From contig JABYQR010000033.1 in assembly GCA_022592445.1 (NCBI GenBank), positions 1-64,000 of the forward strand: a stretch of DNA of 64,000 bases, written 5' to 3'. The DNA is from Cytidiella melzeri. Its lineage: Eukaryota; Basidiomycota; Agaricomycetes; Polyporales; Irpicaceae. A program made the position numbers and the translations under genes. Of this stretch, positions 1-11,282 are shown in pieces (the stretch's first letter is position 1; every line of letters begins with the position of its first letter). Below the pieces are notes generated by a model that saw only the letters and a program-made list of their open reading frames with translations, was not told the origin of the DNA and ran no database searches.

Positions 1-565
1 GCTTATTCTCAGTGCCTATCAATTGATGCGCTGATGCGCCTCCTGTCTCTGATGCGCTGATGTGCTCCTTTCCTTATCTGTGTATCACATGATAGAACTC
101 TCTGGAACCTTGTGGAACTTGCTGAAACTATGATGTCATAGCATAGAACATTCCATTAGATGATGTCATAGTTCTTAGAACCTTCTGGAAAAGTCTAGCC
201 TTGTCTTAGAACAAGCTAGAACAAGTCTAGCCTTGGAGCTGGGTCATGGGGTCAGGTCATGGGGACAATTGCTATTGGTTGATTATTGAAGTGGCACCAT
301 TAGGGCATAGGGCATGCTTAGTAAGGTAGATTACTTCGCTTACTCATGTAGCTATTAGGGGTCTTAAGGTAGTACCTGGGGTCCTCCCCTTCATGTATAT
401 ATAGAGGCACTCCTGAGGGCATATCCCCTCAGTCTTATCCACTCTGTTGATAAAGGACTACCTTGTACTCTCCAGTACTTCGCTCACCACACCTCTTACT
501 CTCTATATCTCTATCTCCCCCTCAAGTTAACCACTTATCTGGTGAGTGTAACCTTAACTGTTACA
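1..565 (+). repeat. Solo LTR (5' end outside window), copy A
   Basis: An LTR-like repeat whose 3' end CTGTTACA falls at 558-565, followed directly by LINE coding sequence. It contains a TATA-like TATATATAG near 395-405 and a pyrimidine-rich tract before its end, as expected for an LTR promoter. The same sequence occurs inverted at 11704-12312, where it interrupts a transposase. No internal gag-pol sequence is attached, so I call it a solo LTR, probably of a gypsy-type element. The target duplication cannot be checked because the left edge is off the window. Confidence 0.7.
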
Positions 566-3500
566 ATAAGAACAAACAAAATAATTGTTGCCCTCGATAT
601 TTGAGACAAGGGGATGATCTCATTGCTCTTTCTGAGATGGAGCTGGGGCTTGTGCTACTTAATGACCCATACGGGCCTGCAACGTGGCGCTCAAACAATT
701 CGGACAATCGTCCAGGTGTACTTGATTTGGTGTGGGCAGATCCGGCATATATTCCGGGCTTGTTACACATCAACTCTGATGGTCGTAATAATAGTGACCA
801 CTCCATACTAGAATGGGATGTATATGTCGATAGTAAGCCTGACATCGGGCCTACAATTGGCAAAGTATCTGCAGCAGGGCGTGAATTTGTCAAACGCACG
901 TGGAAAGGCATTGATCTTATCCTACAGGATGAGGAGTACAGTTCGAGGGAACAAGTGGAAAATGCAGCAGAGCGCTTCAATCTATGGGCGCAAGAAGCAT
1001 GGAATAGTTTGGCTGCTGTGCCAGACTTGAGCCAAGCGGCAAAAGGGTGGTGGAATGCTGAGTGTTCTGCTGCTGCAAAAGCTTCTAGGATTGCTCGGAA
1101 AGTATCGGATGATGCTTTGAGGGCATATCGAAAAGCGACCAAAGTAAACATGGTCAATTACTCGCAATCTCATGCGGAGGAATGCGCTGATGCCTTGGCT
1201 GATGCAGAGGACAAGTGGAGAGATGCTCAGAGAGAGTTGCGTAAAGCAACAAACCGAGCAAAATGGAGTTTCTTTGATCGCACAATTCAGAGAATCCACC
1301 ACCAAAAAGTTTGGGATGTTGTTGGCTGGGTCAAGCCGCGCCCCATTGACTCAACAACGGGCATTATAGGCCCTGATGGGAACCTGTGTTCCACCAAAGA
1401 GCAGCTTGCGGAGGTGTTCCAAGAGCAGTTCTGTCCTAGTGTTCAGTGACCAGTTGATGAGAAATACATTGAGCTGATCCCCCAGGCCCCTGAGAGGGAG
1501 TGGGGGGACTTCAGCTTGGCAGAAATCCTTGAGGAGTTGAAGCAGACATCAAATATGTCCGCACCAGGCCCAGATCACCTGTCATGGTTCTGGCTGAAAC
1601 GCATTATCATACAAGGCCCTTATGACTTTAGTTGTAAGGACTTTGAGGATAAAGGAGATGCTACAGCAGCATCTAGGGTCCGGCATTTGTTCAACGGGTG
1701 CATTAAGTTTGGTGTGTTCCCGTCTGCATTCAAAGAGTCAAAGACTGTGATCATACCCAAACCAAATAAACCGGATTATACGAAACCCAAAGCGTATCAT
1801 CCGATAGTCTTGCTAAATTTTATTGGCAAGTTGTTAGAAAAAGTCATAGCAAAGCAATTACAATTTGAATCGCAGAAGTTTGGCATTACTCATCCATGCC
1901 AGTTTGGCGGAATGATGCAGCATTCAACTACGGATGCAGGAGTGCAAGTTGTTCACAACGTGCGAGAAGGATGGGCGAGGAATAGATTGTCCTCTGCTCT
2001 CCTGGTGGATGTGGCGCAGTTTTTCCCGTCGGTCAACCACACTATAGCCACTGGCATGTTTTGACGTCAAGGCTTTAATTCAAAGATCTGCAACTTCTTT
2101 GAAGATTACTTCAGGGGCTGTATGACCAAATTCTGTTTCCAGGGGTCTGAGACAGACCCGAGGGATTGCTCGGTAGGAGCAGGGACAGGGCGCTGTCCTA
2201 TCTCCACCGTTAACAGCTCTATACCTAGCTCCAGCCCTACATCATGTGGCGCCCACGAACCAGGTGCTTGAAGGGGATCAAACCCTGCAATTTTTTGTCG
2301 ATGATGGGTGGATACATGTGTTTGGCCCTCCAATGGCAAAAGTGCGCATTAGCCAACAACTTATAGCAAATGCTAGGTTGCTGGAACGCATATATGCAAA
2401 AATGACTGCTGCCATGAGAATGGCAGGGTTAGAAGTGGAAGGGGATAAGACCGAACTTATCCACTTTAGAAATCGTACCAAACCTTGGAGCCCAGATGAA
2501 CCTTTGGGCCCAAGTGTAAATTTGCCAGGCCATAACGGGACGGTGATCATCATTAAGCCTAAGGAAGTTGTGCGCTACCTGGGCTTCTTTTTCACTCTTA
2601 GACTTACATGGAGGGAGCATATAAGATGGTATGCTAACAAGGTGTGTAGTACTGTCAATGCGTTGCGATTACTTGGTAATTCACAGCGAGGATTTAATCC
2701 TTACCATAAGAGACGGCTATACATCTCTAATGTGCTTCCAGTCTTACTCTACGGTGCACAACTGTGGTGGGACCCCAATTGAAAGCGACAGAAATGGATT
2801 GCAAAAGAGCTTCAACTTGCTCAGTCGCGAGCTGCGAGGTGGATCACAGGTGGCTTTAAGACCACTCCGATTGGTGCACTTGAAATGATGGCTGGGCTCA
2901 TTCCCATCCGACATCAAGTAGACAAGTTCATGTTGAAAGCTGCTCTTAGAGTGAGAACAGTGCATTGAGGTCACCCTCTCCGGGCTAATCTCCCGGCAGA
3001 GTGGGAGACAAACGATGCAAATTGTCGTATGCCTTTTCCTTTGGGGGCACGACGCTGCAAAGTGGATTCGCCTTTGGCGCACATTCATAGAATAGGGATG
3101 ACTTCAGATGAAGCCTTTGACCCTGTTGATGTCGAAAATTGGCCTGGTAAACGCATTCTTGATGAGTTCCAGGACAGAATTAAGTTCTTTGTGGATGCAC
3201 CAACCAAATCCTCCAATGACTTAAAGTCGTGGGTGGATGGAGATCTAACCTCGAATTGAGTTCACAGAACATAATGAAGACATTCGTTCAGTTTGGACTG
3301 ACGGATCTCTTATATGGGATGGGTCTGCAAAAAGACGCAAGTCAGGAGCAGCCTGGACTACACGACACATGGGTGTAACACTTACTAGGAAACACACCCC
3401 TATGGGCAATTCTGGCGTATATGATGCTGAAATTTGCGCTCTTGCTATGGGTATTAGCGATGCTGTCATGAACATTCCTGATAGTATCACTGAAATCCAC

Positions 3501-4964
3501 CTCTTTGCTGACAACAAATCTGCATTACAATCCATCCTAAAGCCAAATGTTGGCCCGGGACAGATGATGCGTCTGGTAGCGTGCCGAAGGGTGCAAGACT
3601 TCTTGAGCGCAAACCCTGCACGCTATGTGGGGCTGCATTGGGTACCAAGTCACATTGGCCTCGCACTCAACAAGGACATGGACAAATTTGCCAAGGAGGC
3701 CACAGAAAAACCACAACCAAGATTTACCTCGTGGAGTGTGGCACGTCAAGACAAAGATGCATTGGCTATTAAACGGTGGCATCGTCTTATGAAAGACATT
3801 GATTACAAAGGGCACAGCAACGTTATTAAAACGTCTGAATTCAAGGGAGTGACACCAGTGGCCAAACGACACTGGTGGTTGAAAAACCTTGGCGGAGCTC
3901 AGTCAGTGCTGTATAACGTTGATAAGCCAGATAATACAGTGGGTGTGGCGGAATATGCTGCTGCTACACGGCTCATCTCAGGACACATGCCTATTGGCGA
4001 GTTCCATGAAAGATTTCACCTGGAGGGCCCCGCGGAATGTGCGTGTGGCGCTATTGAAACTCGAAAGCATCTGCTGGAAGAGTGCCTTTTGTGGTACCGT
4101 GCTTGGAGACCACCTGACCCATACAATCAAGAGGAATTAGCGGCTCTTGCGGGTATGGATTCTGCAGATTTTCAAAACTGCGCACAGTCGTTTGGACAAA
4201 ACGAGCTCCTTGTGTTCCTGATCATGAACCCCATGGCAGGAACTTTTGAATGGGCTAATCTGGTGGAAACAAGAACCTCAGATTTAGCTGCAAATTGTTT
4301 CAACTCCTACGCGGTAACACGAGTGTGGGTTGAGACAATACTTAAACAAACCGTGTTTGGTGCCCATACCAAGTGGAAACCAATCGGTTACAGCCCCAAA
4401 TCCCACCGGCAGTTTATGCGTGAGGTGTGGAGATCAGGCCATGAGTGGACTATAAGAACGCTCATACACAAAGGGGAGGCTTCTGAGGAGCAGAGGAGTG
4501 ACCTGATATTGAAGGTGAAGACGCCATAGGAGAAACATATTCCAGCGGATGATCACCATGCCAAAGCGGAAGCTGAGGCCAATGCTAGGTCGGAGGAGGA
4601 CCGGGCAAAGTTCGTTGAGTGGTTTTTCAAAAATCTAACAGACAACCTGGAGTTCAAATCTCCATACTCCAGTTGGTGGGGGCCGCAGAGGGAGCGGCAA
4701 TACCTTGCTAACAGAAGGCCAGCGGATGCGCTGAATTTCGGAGAGGATGAGTTTCGCCTTTCTGTGGCAAACTGTGATTCCAATTCGAGACGCTATGGTC
4801 ATCATGAGGAAGGTGGCGGGGTCGACCCCTCGTTTTCAGAATCTATGCGGTGGCGGGCAAACCCCAGTCAGGCAGGACGTTTGGCTTTGGGGGAACCCAC
4901 AGATGTGGGTTGGGGTGTTCTCTACCCTGCATCTGGCGAAGGAACCCTTCATCTCAGTGAGTGA
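566..4964 (+). pseudogene. Non-LTR retrotransposon (LINE) polyprotein, degenerate
   Basis: This is the remnant of an endonuclease-reverse transcriptase polyprotein. In order it shows the end of an APE-type endonuclease (DLVWADP, then SDHSILEW, about 730-825), a reverse transcriptase (LLVDVAQFFPSVNH near 2000, catalytic FVDD at 2294-2305), an RNase H domain (VWTDGSLIWDGS near 3290, ADNKSAL, GLHWVPSHIG near 3630) and a C-terminal zinc-finger-like CxCx7Hx4C (about 4040-4090). RNase H plus C-terminal finger fits the Tad/I-like LINE groups of fungi. The frame is broken by TGA stops at 1447, 2062, 2780 and 2966 and by frameshifts between 2064-2246 and near 3260-3370. A short in-frame tail follows the 4529 stop (to 4964). 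Its 5' part is missing, replaced by the solo LTR, so it is dead. Confidence 0.9.
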
Positions 4965-5093
4965 AAGGGCTTTTATGTGCCATGACCTGGCACGTTGGTA
5001 AATGGTTTGTTTCTTAACAGAGGGGGGGGGTTATTTTCTCTTTCTGTGTAGTAGCAACAATGCGCTTAGAGGGGGCTAAGTCATCAGGCCTAG

Positions 5094-5631
5094 TGTTAAA
5101 ACTATATAATATAATATGATATGATATGTAGTTTCCCACGCCTTATTACAAGGACGCTTTAGGTAGCAGAGTTCCCACAGTCTTGATATGGGAATTATGC
5201 AGCCGTATATGGAAACTCAAGTAGTAACCATCACATTAGCTGAGACGTACAGATATGGGTTGTAGTAGTACTATACATATATGTACACCTGTGTTCTAGT
5301 AGCATAGGAAATGACATGGAAAGCACGTAGTACAACTCCAGAGGATGCCTAAAGCATACATCTGAGGACAAGTACTAGCATGAGTCATTTACTCATTATG
5401 TACACCTCTGGTACAAGTGCTGAGCCTAGTCATACAATGAGTCATGTACTCATAGCATGAGTCATGCATGAGTCATGCACTTAGTAATATAGTAGAATAG
5501 CTGAAGTAGACATGTATAGTAGTTGCTTACAGACATGTATATAAGCAGAGCTGCTGAAGCAGCAAGAATAAGAAGACTCATCTTCGAAGCTTAACAGCCT
5601 CTACCCCTTGCACACATATTCCACTTTGTTA
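5094..5631 (+). repeat. Probable solo LTR with CCTAG target duplication
   Basis: The segment begins TGTTAAAACT, carries a TATA-like TATATAAGCAG (about 5537-5547) and is flanked by the identical pentamer CCTAG (5089-5093 and 5632-5636). That is the expected footprint of an LTR-element insertion reduced to a solo LTR. It ends in TTTGTTA rather than the canonical CA, so the 3' boundary may be shifted or mutated. No internal coding sequence is present. Confidence 0.55.
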
Positions 5632-5636
5632 CCTAG

Positions 5637-6082
5637 GACATACCACATTCACCCGTCCTGAAAAAACCGTCAGAAAGTAGCAGTTGCAGCGGGCACTCGC
5701 AGCCGCAGGCCACCACGGGGCCGGGGTTTATGTCTCCCTTTCTGTCTCTGCCAAGTATAGGTTGTGACACTTAGGCGGTGCCTGAACACCACTGCCTCGC
5801 TGTCCGGTCCACACCACTCATCCGAGGACTGTATAAAACAACCCACAATCGGGGCGGGCGCTGGCAGCCGCTTCATGGTTTCGGATTATGGTCTCACATG
5901 TAACTACGTTACGCACGGACCTTTATAAACTTATATATATATATTTAAAATAAAAATAAAAAAAAGTCACGCATTTGAACTATATACAGTGCGGTGCTGC
6001 CAGTGTTTCTTTCCTGAAAGAAGACTGTGCACGATGAGCCGCCTACCTGCCTCGAATTATATTATGGAGGTGAAATTTCACG
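5637..6082. other. Gene-free stretch
   Basis: No supportable gene. It holds a GC-rich segment (5680-5870) and an AT-rich run with TATATATATAT and A-rich tracts at about 5930-5965. Confidence 0.5.
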
Positions 6083-6771
6083 ATGAAAATTGCTCACTTA
6101 GATGTCTGCAGCCGGAGGCGCACAGTAACTGAAGGTCAAGTATTCCTCCTCCTTTCCTATGTTTCCCGTCTTGGGCCCGCGAACCGGACGCTCAGGCCTC
6201 AAGGCTACATAATATCCCCAGACCCTCGCGAACTGATGCAAAGAGTGAATACGGCAAGCCTACCCAATTCATCATGGTATACCGCTGAGCCGCACTGCAT
6301 CCTACTACACGCAGTCGAAAGCCCCACCTTCCGATGGTAAAGCTCCTCCAACCCCTTCAAACTGGTATGCCCCGTTCTCTCATCATTATTTCACCTCACC
6401 ATCTTATACCGACCTACCAGTCCTCTGGAACTCACCTCCGCAAACCCGACAGTCTCACCCGTAAAATACGTTCGCGAACGTTGGCTTGGACCTGATACTC
6501 TCCCGTACATCTCGAGTTTCATCCCCGGCGTACACGGCATCGAATCATTCTGCACCCTCCACCTGCGCCGAAAACGCAAGCCTTCAATGGGTCCGACGGT
6601 GAGTATTGCTTCGCTTCAATACGTGCACACCCGGGTTATGATTCTCGATGCTGACCGACGGGCATGGACGACAACGGTGCGCCGTTTCAGCTGCTCTACA
6701 TGGCGGCGACTGTCATCAGCGGCTACAGCGTGTGGGCGGATTTCCGTAGGCGGTGCGTGCTGCTCGGATAG
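6083..6771 (+). CDS. Unrecognised small protein with C-terminal membrane helix
   Basis: I do not recognise this protein. A reading frame open from 6083 runs to about 6334, where a GTAAAG donor and a ...CTACCAG acceptor (near 6420) remove a stop. It continues through VKYVRERWLGPDTLPYISS and ends at a GTGAGT donor (6594). A ...GTTTCAG acceptor (about 6690) joins a last exon reading LLYMAATVISGYSVWADF and closing with RRCVLLG and TAG at 6769-6771. The last exon is a plausible single transmembrane helix followed by basic residues, as in small organelle membrane proteins. The true start is uncertain and may lie in another exon. It sits directly upstream of convergent MTO1. The two consistent introns make a real gene more likely than chance. 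Confidence 0.45.
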
Positions 6772-7068
6772 AAGACATCACGAAAGGGCAACAGTGGATG
6801 ACGCCAATAAATAGCGGGAATAAACAATCGATTGTTGTAGGATGTAAGGACACGTGCAGAGTTCTGGTTCCTACCCTTGGTACCCATCATTGATCTTTCA
6901 AGGAAGAGACCCTCGCGTATCGCCAAGCAAAGAGCTCCAGTATTCCAGCAGCGCGATTGTGCCGCGGTCTATGGGAGAGGTACGGATAGATAAGAGAGGC
7001 GATGTGCCCCAATGCAACTATGTGGGAATGAGCCGTTGAAGACGAGAAACATCACGGCATTGAACCTC

Positions 7069-9828
7069 TCATACAGCGCATGACGCGCTCAACGCATCCA
7101 TGCGAGCCGTTTCCCTCTTCGTATGCTTCAGCAGTGAGATCAGAGACGTCGGCGTCATTCCCTCCATCCGTTTCGCTACGCCCTGCGTAATTTTCGCCAC
7201 GTCAGTCAGATCGACCAACCTCAAGCAACGGCGATAGATCCAATGACTCACGATGTTTGCCGGACGGACACGCGCAAGACGCTCCTTCACTTCCAAGCTT
7301 AGACCCTCCACAGAAGAATAATCCGTGAGAGGATCAAGTAAAAGGTCCTCGTCGTCATGGAACGCACGCAAGTCTGCTTCTTGTCGTTTAAGATGTGCGT
7401 CGTAGCGACCGTCAATGTGCACGCGAGTGAGGATGAGAGGGTCGACGTGTGCGAGTGCAGGTATGATCGGTATGAGCTGTTCTGGTGTCACAGTGGGATG
7501 GCGCAGGAGGTCAAATGCGCTGTGTAGGCGGGCAGTCAGGGCAAGTATCTGTCTCATAGCCGAGTTTGTAATCTCACCTTCGCATGATGCCATCTCGCTG
7601 GATCTTGAAGCCGCATTTTTCCCAGCCCTGGACGGCGTGAGTATTGAAGGAGGTGAGGCGCAGGGGATTAGTTACCTGCGGGCTAAGGGCGAAGGATTTG
7701 AGTACATCCGTCATGCGGGCTATCTCCTCGCGGGTGCCGACAAAGTGAGACCATCGCGCGTCGGTAACAGCGCCCACCATGCGACCTACATTCCAGATGC
7801 AGATAGCACGTCAATCACTTTACAGAGCAATCGCGTGCATCTCCTACCTTTCTCAGTCAACCTTAGATCGGCATTGTCGCTTCGTATAGTCATCCGATAC
7901 TCGGATCGCGATGTGAACATGCGATCTACGTGCTCAAGTCAGTAACGTAACCTTTCAGTCAGAAATACAGCACGCAAGAAACGTACATGGCTCTTCAGCA
8001 CCTTTCACGATGAGATCGTCGATCATGACCCCAACGTACCCGTCCGCACGTGTGACAATTAATGGCGGATGGCTTAGAGCGGCCAGCCCAGCATTGATAC
8101 CTGCTACGATACCTTGAGCAGCAGCCTCTTCATATCCGGTGGTCCCTGCAAGATACGCTATAAGCCAGGCTGTTGCCCGTTTTGGCGACAGAAAAGTGCG
8201 TGCCATTAATTTGCCCAGCCAGGAAAAGCCCCTAAATTTAGGATGAGCATGAAGGTGAAGGTGAGAGATACTCATGCCTTACCCCTATTCGCTTTGTTTC
8301 CAGAGTGGCTATCAGAGAATTGTCCATCAGCGTACATTGTGCAAGAATGAACCAGGATTACTCACATTTGAGCTCTCGAGCATCAACATGATCGTATTCG
8401 ACACCATACGCAGGTCTGACGAGCTCAACGTTTTCCAATCCTGGCACAGACCGATACATTTGCTCCTGCACATCTTCAGGCAAACTACATGACAATCCGT
8501 TAGGGTAGATGAGATCTTCCAATAACGTCTTAGTGAACTTCTTGTTCGGTCGTACAGAGTGAGTCAATCGCACCACTATCGTAACCTTCTGGCTCCAACC
8601 ACACAGTGTGTGCACTCTTTTGCGGGAACCTCTTAACTTTCGCTTCCAGCGATGGGCAATATCGAGGACCCTTCTTCGTCTCCTGGATGTGGACGCTTCG
8701 ATGAATATTTTCTCTCACAATCTGATGAGTTGCTTCAGTCGTGAAGGTTTTGTAGCAATTTACTTGATTGTGCTAGCGTTCCAGAGAATCAGGATTGTCG
8801 TTTAAAGAGAAATTCCAAGCAAACCCACCGCGTTGTCGACAGACCTATTGATATAGCTGAATGGTTGAGGGGCAAAGTCGCCGAGCTGTTTCTCGAAGCG
8901 GTGGTCTGCAAAGTTGATAGTGGATGCACGAAGTCGTGCTGGCGTACCAGTCTGTAGTCGGCCTAGCTTGAAACCAGCAGAGCGTAAGGAGCCTGAGAGA
9001 CCAGCCGAGGGTGCTTCATTCATTCGTCCTGCGGGATACGTCTTCATACCTGTAATCACGCAGGCTCAGCATCGTTGCTTGGGTGACGGTCCGTCGTCGC
9101 TCACCAATGTGTATTTCTCCTGAAAGGAACGTCCCAGTGCAAATGACCACTTGCGAGCAGTGCACTATTTCTCCGGAGTCTGACAGTTGAGTGATCAGAC
9201 AGGAACTCGCGAAGCATCGTGCTTGGCCACACACCAAGACGAACCCCTTTTACTGTGCCCCAAGTACCGGCATCTGAGGTGGCGTGATTGAATACAAGGT
9301 CGTGTACACTCCCAGCTTTGATATCGAGATTTGGATATTTATGCAGCGTATCTTGCATATACTGCTTATATAGCTTCCTATCGACTTGAGCTCGAGGGCC
9401 CTGAGGATGAAATAAATTTTCAATAAGGCGTATGGACTGGTGTGTAAAACCTCACCCAAACTGCAGCCCCACGCGACAAGTTCAACATATGGAACTGAAT
9501 CCCAGCCATGTCTATAGGAGCAATCAGAATTTGCAAGCGAGAGTCAAGTAGGACATGATGAGGTAAACACACCTGTAACACGACCGCAGACGCCGTCTAG
9601 CGCGTCCACTTCTCTGACGAGAGTCCCTTTGCCAACTCCGCCAATGGATGGATTGCATGACAATTCGCCGATGGTGTCCAACTTTTGAGTCAATAGGACG
9701 GTGCGTGCTCCAGTTCTCGCTGCACCTGCAGCCGCTTCACACCCCGCATGTCCTCCGCCTATGACACAGACTTTGAAACTGATGAGCATCGTGTTCATGG
9801 ATGCAAGGTGCGGGTTCTTCCCTACCAT
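7069..9828 (-). CDS. MTO1: Mitochondrial tRNA 5-carboxymethylaminomethyl-uridine modification enzyme, MnmG/GidA family
   Basis: An FAD-dependent enzyme that, with MSS1/GTPBP3, modifies the wobble uridine of mitochondrial tRNAs. Near the N terminus it has the dinucleotide-binding motif CVIGGGHAG and the family block [11 protein letters not shown] followed by REVDALDG. Further exons give [20 protein letters not shown] sequence, [51 protein letters not shown] with [12 protein letters not shown], and a C-terminal helical domain ending [15 protein letters not shown]. The whole family length is covered by about a dozen exons with short introns, for example GTGAGT...ACGCAG at 7190-7250 after RPANI. 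The start is not settled. An in-frame ATG is at 9828; a better mitochondrial presequence ([22 protein letters not shown] at 9919) lies in another frame, and I could not find a clean junction linking it. Confidence 0.93.
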
Positions 9829-9978
9829 CGTAAGCGTTAGAACTAGGAGCCAGCGAGGCGTATTGACGCGAAACTTTTGACAAGTGCTGCACGAGCAAAG
9901 TCCGCACGCTGTAGAGCATTCGCTGCGGTGAGGTTGTGGTCGAGTACTGACCCACGACTCGAGCGCTCCGTCGCGCAC

Positions 9979-11080
9979 ATAAAGTGTTCTAAAATTCTCT
10001 CAATGCAAACTCGTCCGACATGTCAAGTTATAAAACAGGTACTATAAATCACTTGTTACAGGTGCAGATTTTTGGTGGCTAACATGGGTTTCACCAGCTA
10101 CCAGCACCACCTATGGGCTTCAATCCCCTTCAAATAAAATGATGTACATACTGAATCATGTATGTTAAACATTATTCTGAATGAATTCTACAGTCCCCCA
10201 GCCTGTAGGGACCTCTACAGGCAGATATGTGCTTGGGAGCATGTCAATTTCGCCTTTTCTCACCTTTGTAGCATCTTAGAAGCGTCGGCATTAGCGGCGG
10301 GGGAGATGTATTACCTTGTACTATTGCTTTTTAGGGTGCTCTACACGACTGGATAGGTGCGCCAAGCCCGCGCTCAATCGTCACACAGTGGGAGGGCACT
10401 TTGTACCTTTTGGGAGGCAGGAGGGGAGCAGGTACACTACAATTGGCCCAACCACTATTCCGCCAATCGGGCACAGTATTTTACGTCTATATACATGGGA
10501 AAACACTTTCAATTAAGTGTGCAATTTATTATACAAGATGATCCCATGTGTGGCCACCCATCTCTACTCTCCACCATGTTCAATGCATAGCACCTTCTCC
10601 TTTGTCTCAAATAACATGGTTTCTTCACCAATTCTTCGCATATGTATCCAAAATCAATTGAACAAAGCCACTAGACGTTAGGAACAGTACATGCATATAC
10701 AGAGGGCCAGACACCCCTGTGGCCACTACAGATCTGGCTACAGTGACAGATCTATCGAGTAATTATAAAATCGGACTTCATAATCGTATTCTACACACTT
10801 GATTACCCTCTATAGCCAAAAAGAACTAGGTGGATCGAAGGGGAAGCCATGGACCTATACTATACAGCGCTCATCATTGTAGACAGCGAGCGCGGGAGCG
10901 GGGACATTGCCGGAGATAATCCGCGCGTGATTGATGGGAGATGATGGTGAGCGCGAGGGCGGGAGAACTGAACGGTTTATAGACGGGTGAGGAAAACTCG
11001 CAGATCTGACTCAGATATGGCTCGGCACAGGGTCGTTTGATGCCCTCTGATGAGGCTTTCATAGCGGGACGGATAGGTGC
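9979..11080. other. Gene-free stretch left of the nested transposon
   Basis: No gene is supported. Only short unconvincing frames are present, plus a small palindrome CCTGTAG/CTACAGG near 10200-10220. Confidence 0.5.
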
Positions 11081-11082
11081 TA

Positions 11083-11108
11083 CAGTCGACTCTCTCATAA
11101 CCCATACC
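11083..11108 (+). repeat. Left terminal inverted repeat of the pogo-like element
   Basis: Matches the reverse complement of 23005-23030 in 25 of 26 positions and is preceded by TA at 11081-11082. Confidence 0.9.
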
Positions 11109-11282
11109 CCTCCGTGGACACAAAAAGGTATGGGTTATGGGGTTTATGGGTTACGAGGAAGTTCCCACGATAAGCACCCATCGGTCGTCAAAAAAATTCA
11201 AGTGCCCGAGTACACCATGTAGAGACACGACGTAGTAGCTAATACATGAAGTGTTACTAGATGTAGTATGAGCAAATATAAG

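Noticed and set aside
10200..10225. Palindrome CCTGTAG/CTACAGG as a possible terminator or operator
   Set aside because: Short, isolated, with no adjoining gene or U-run; chance is enough.
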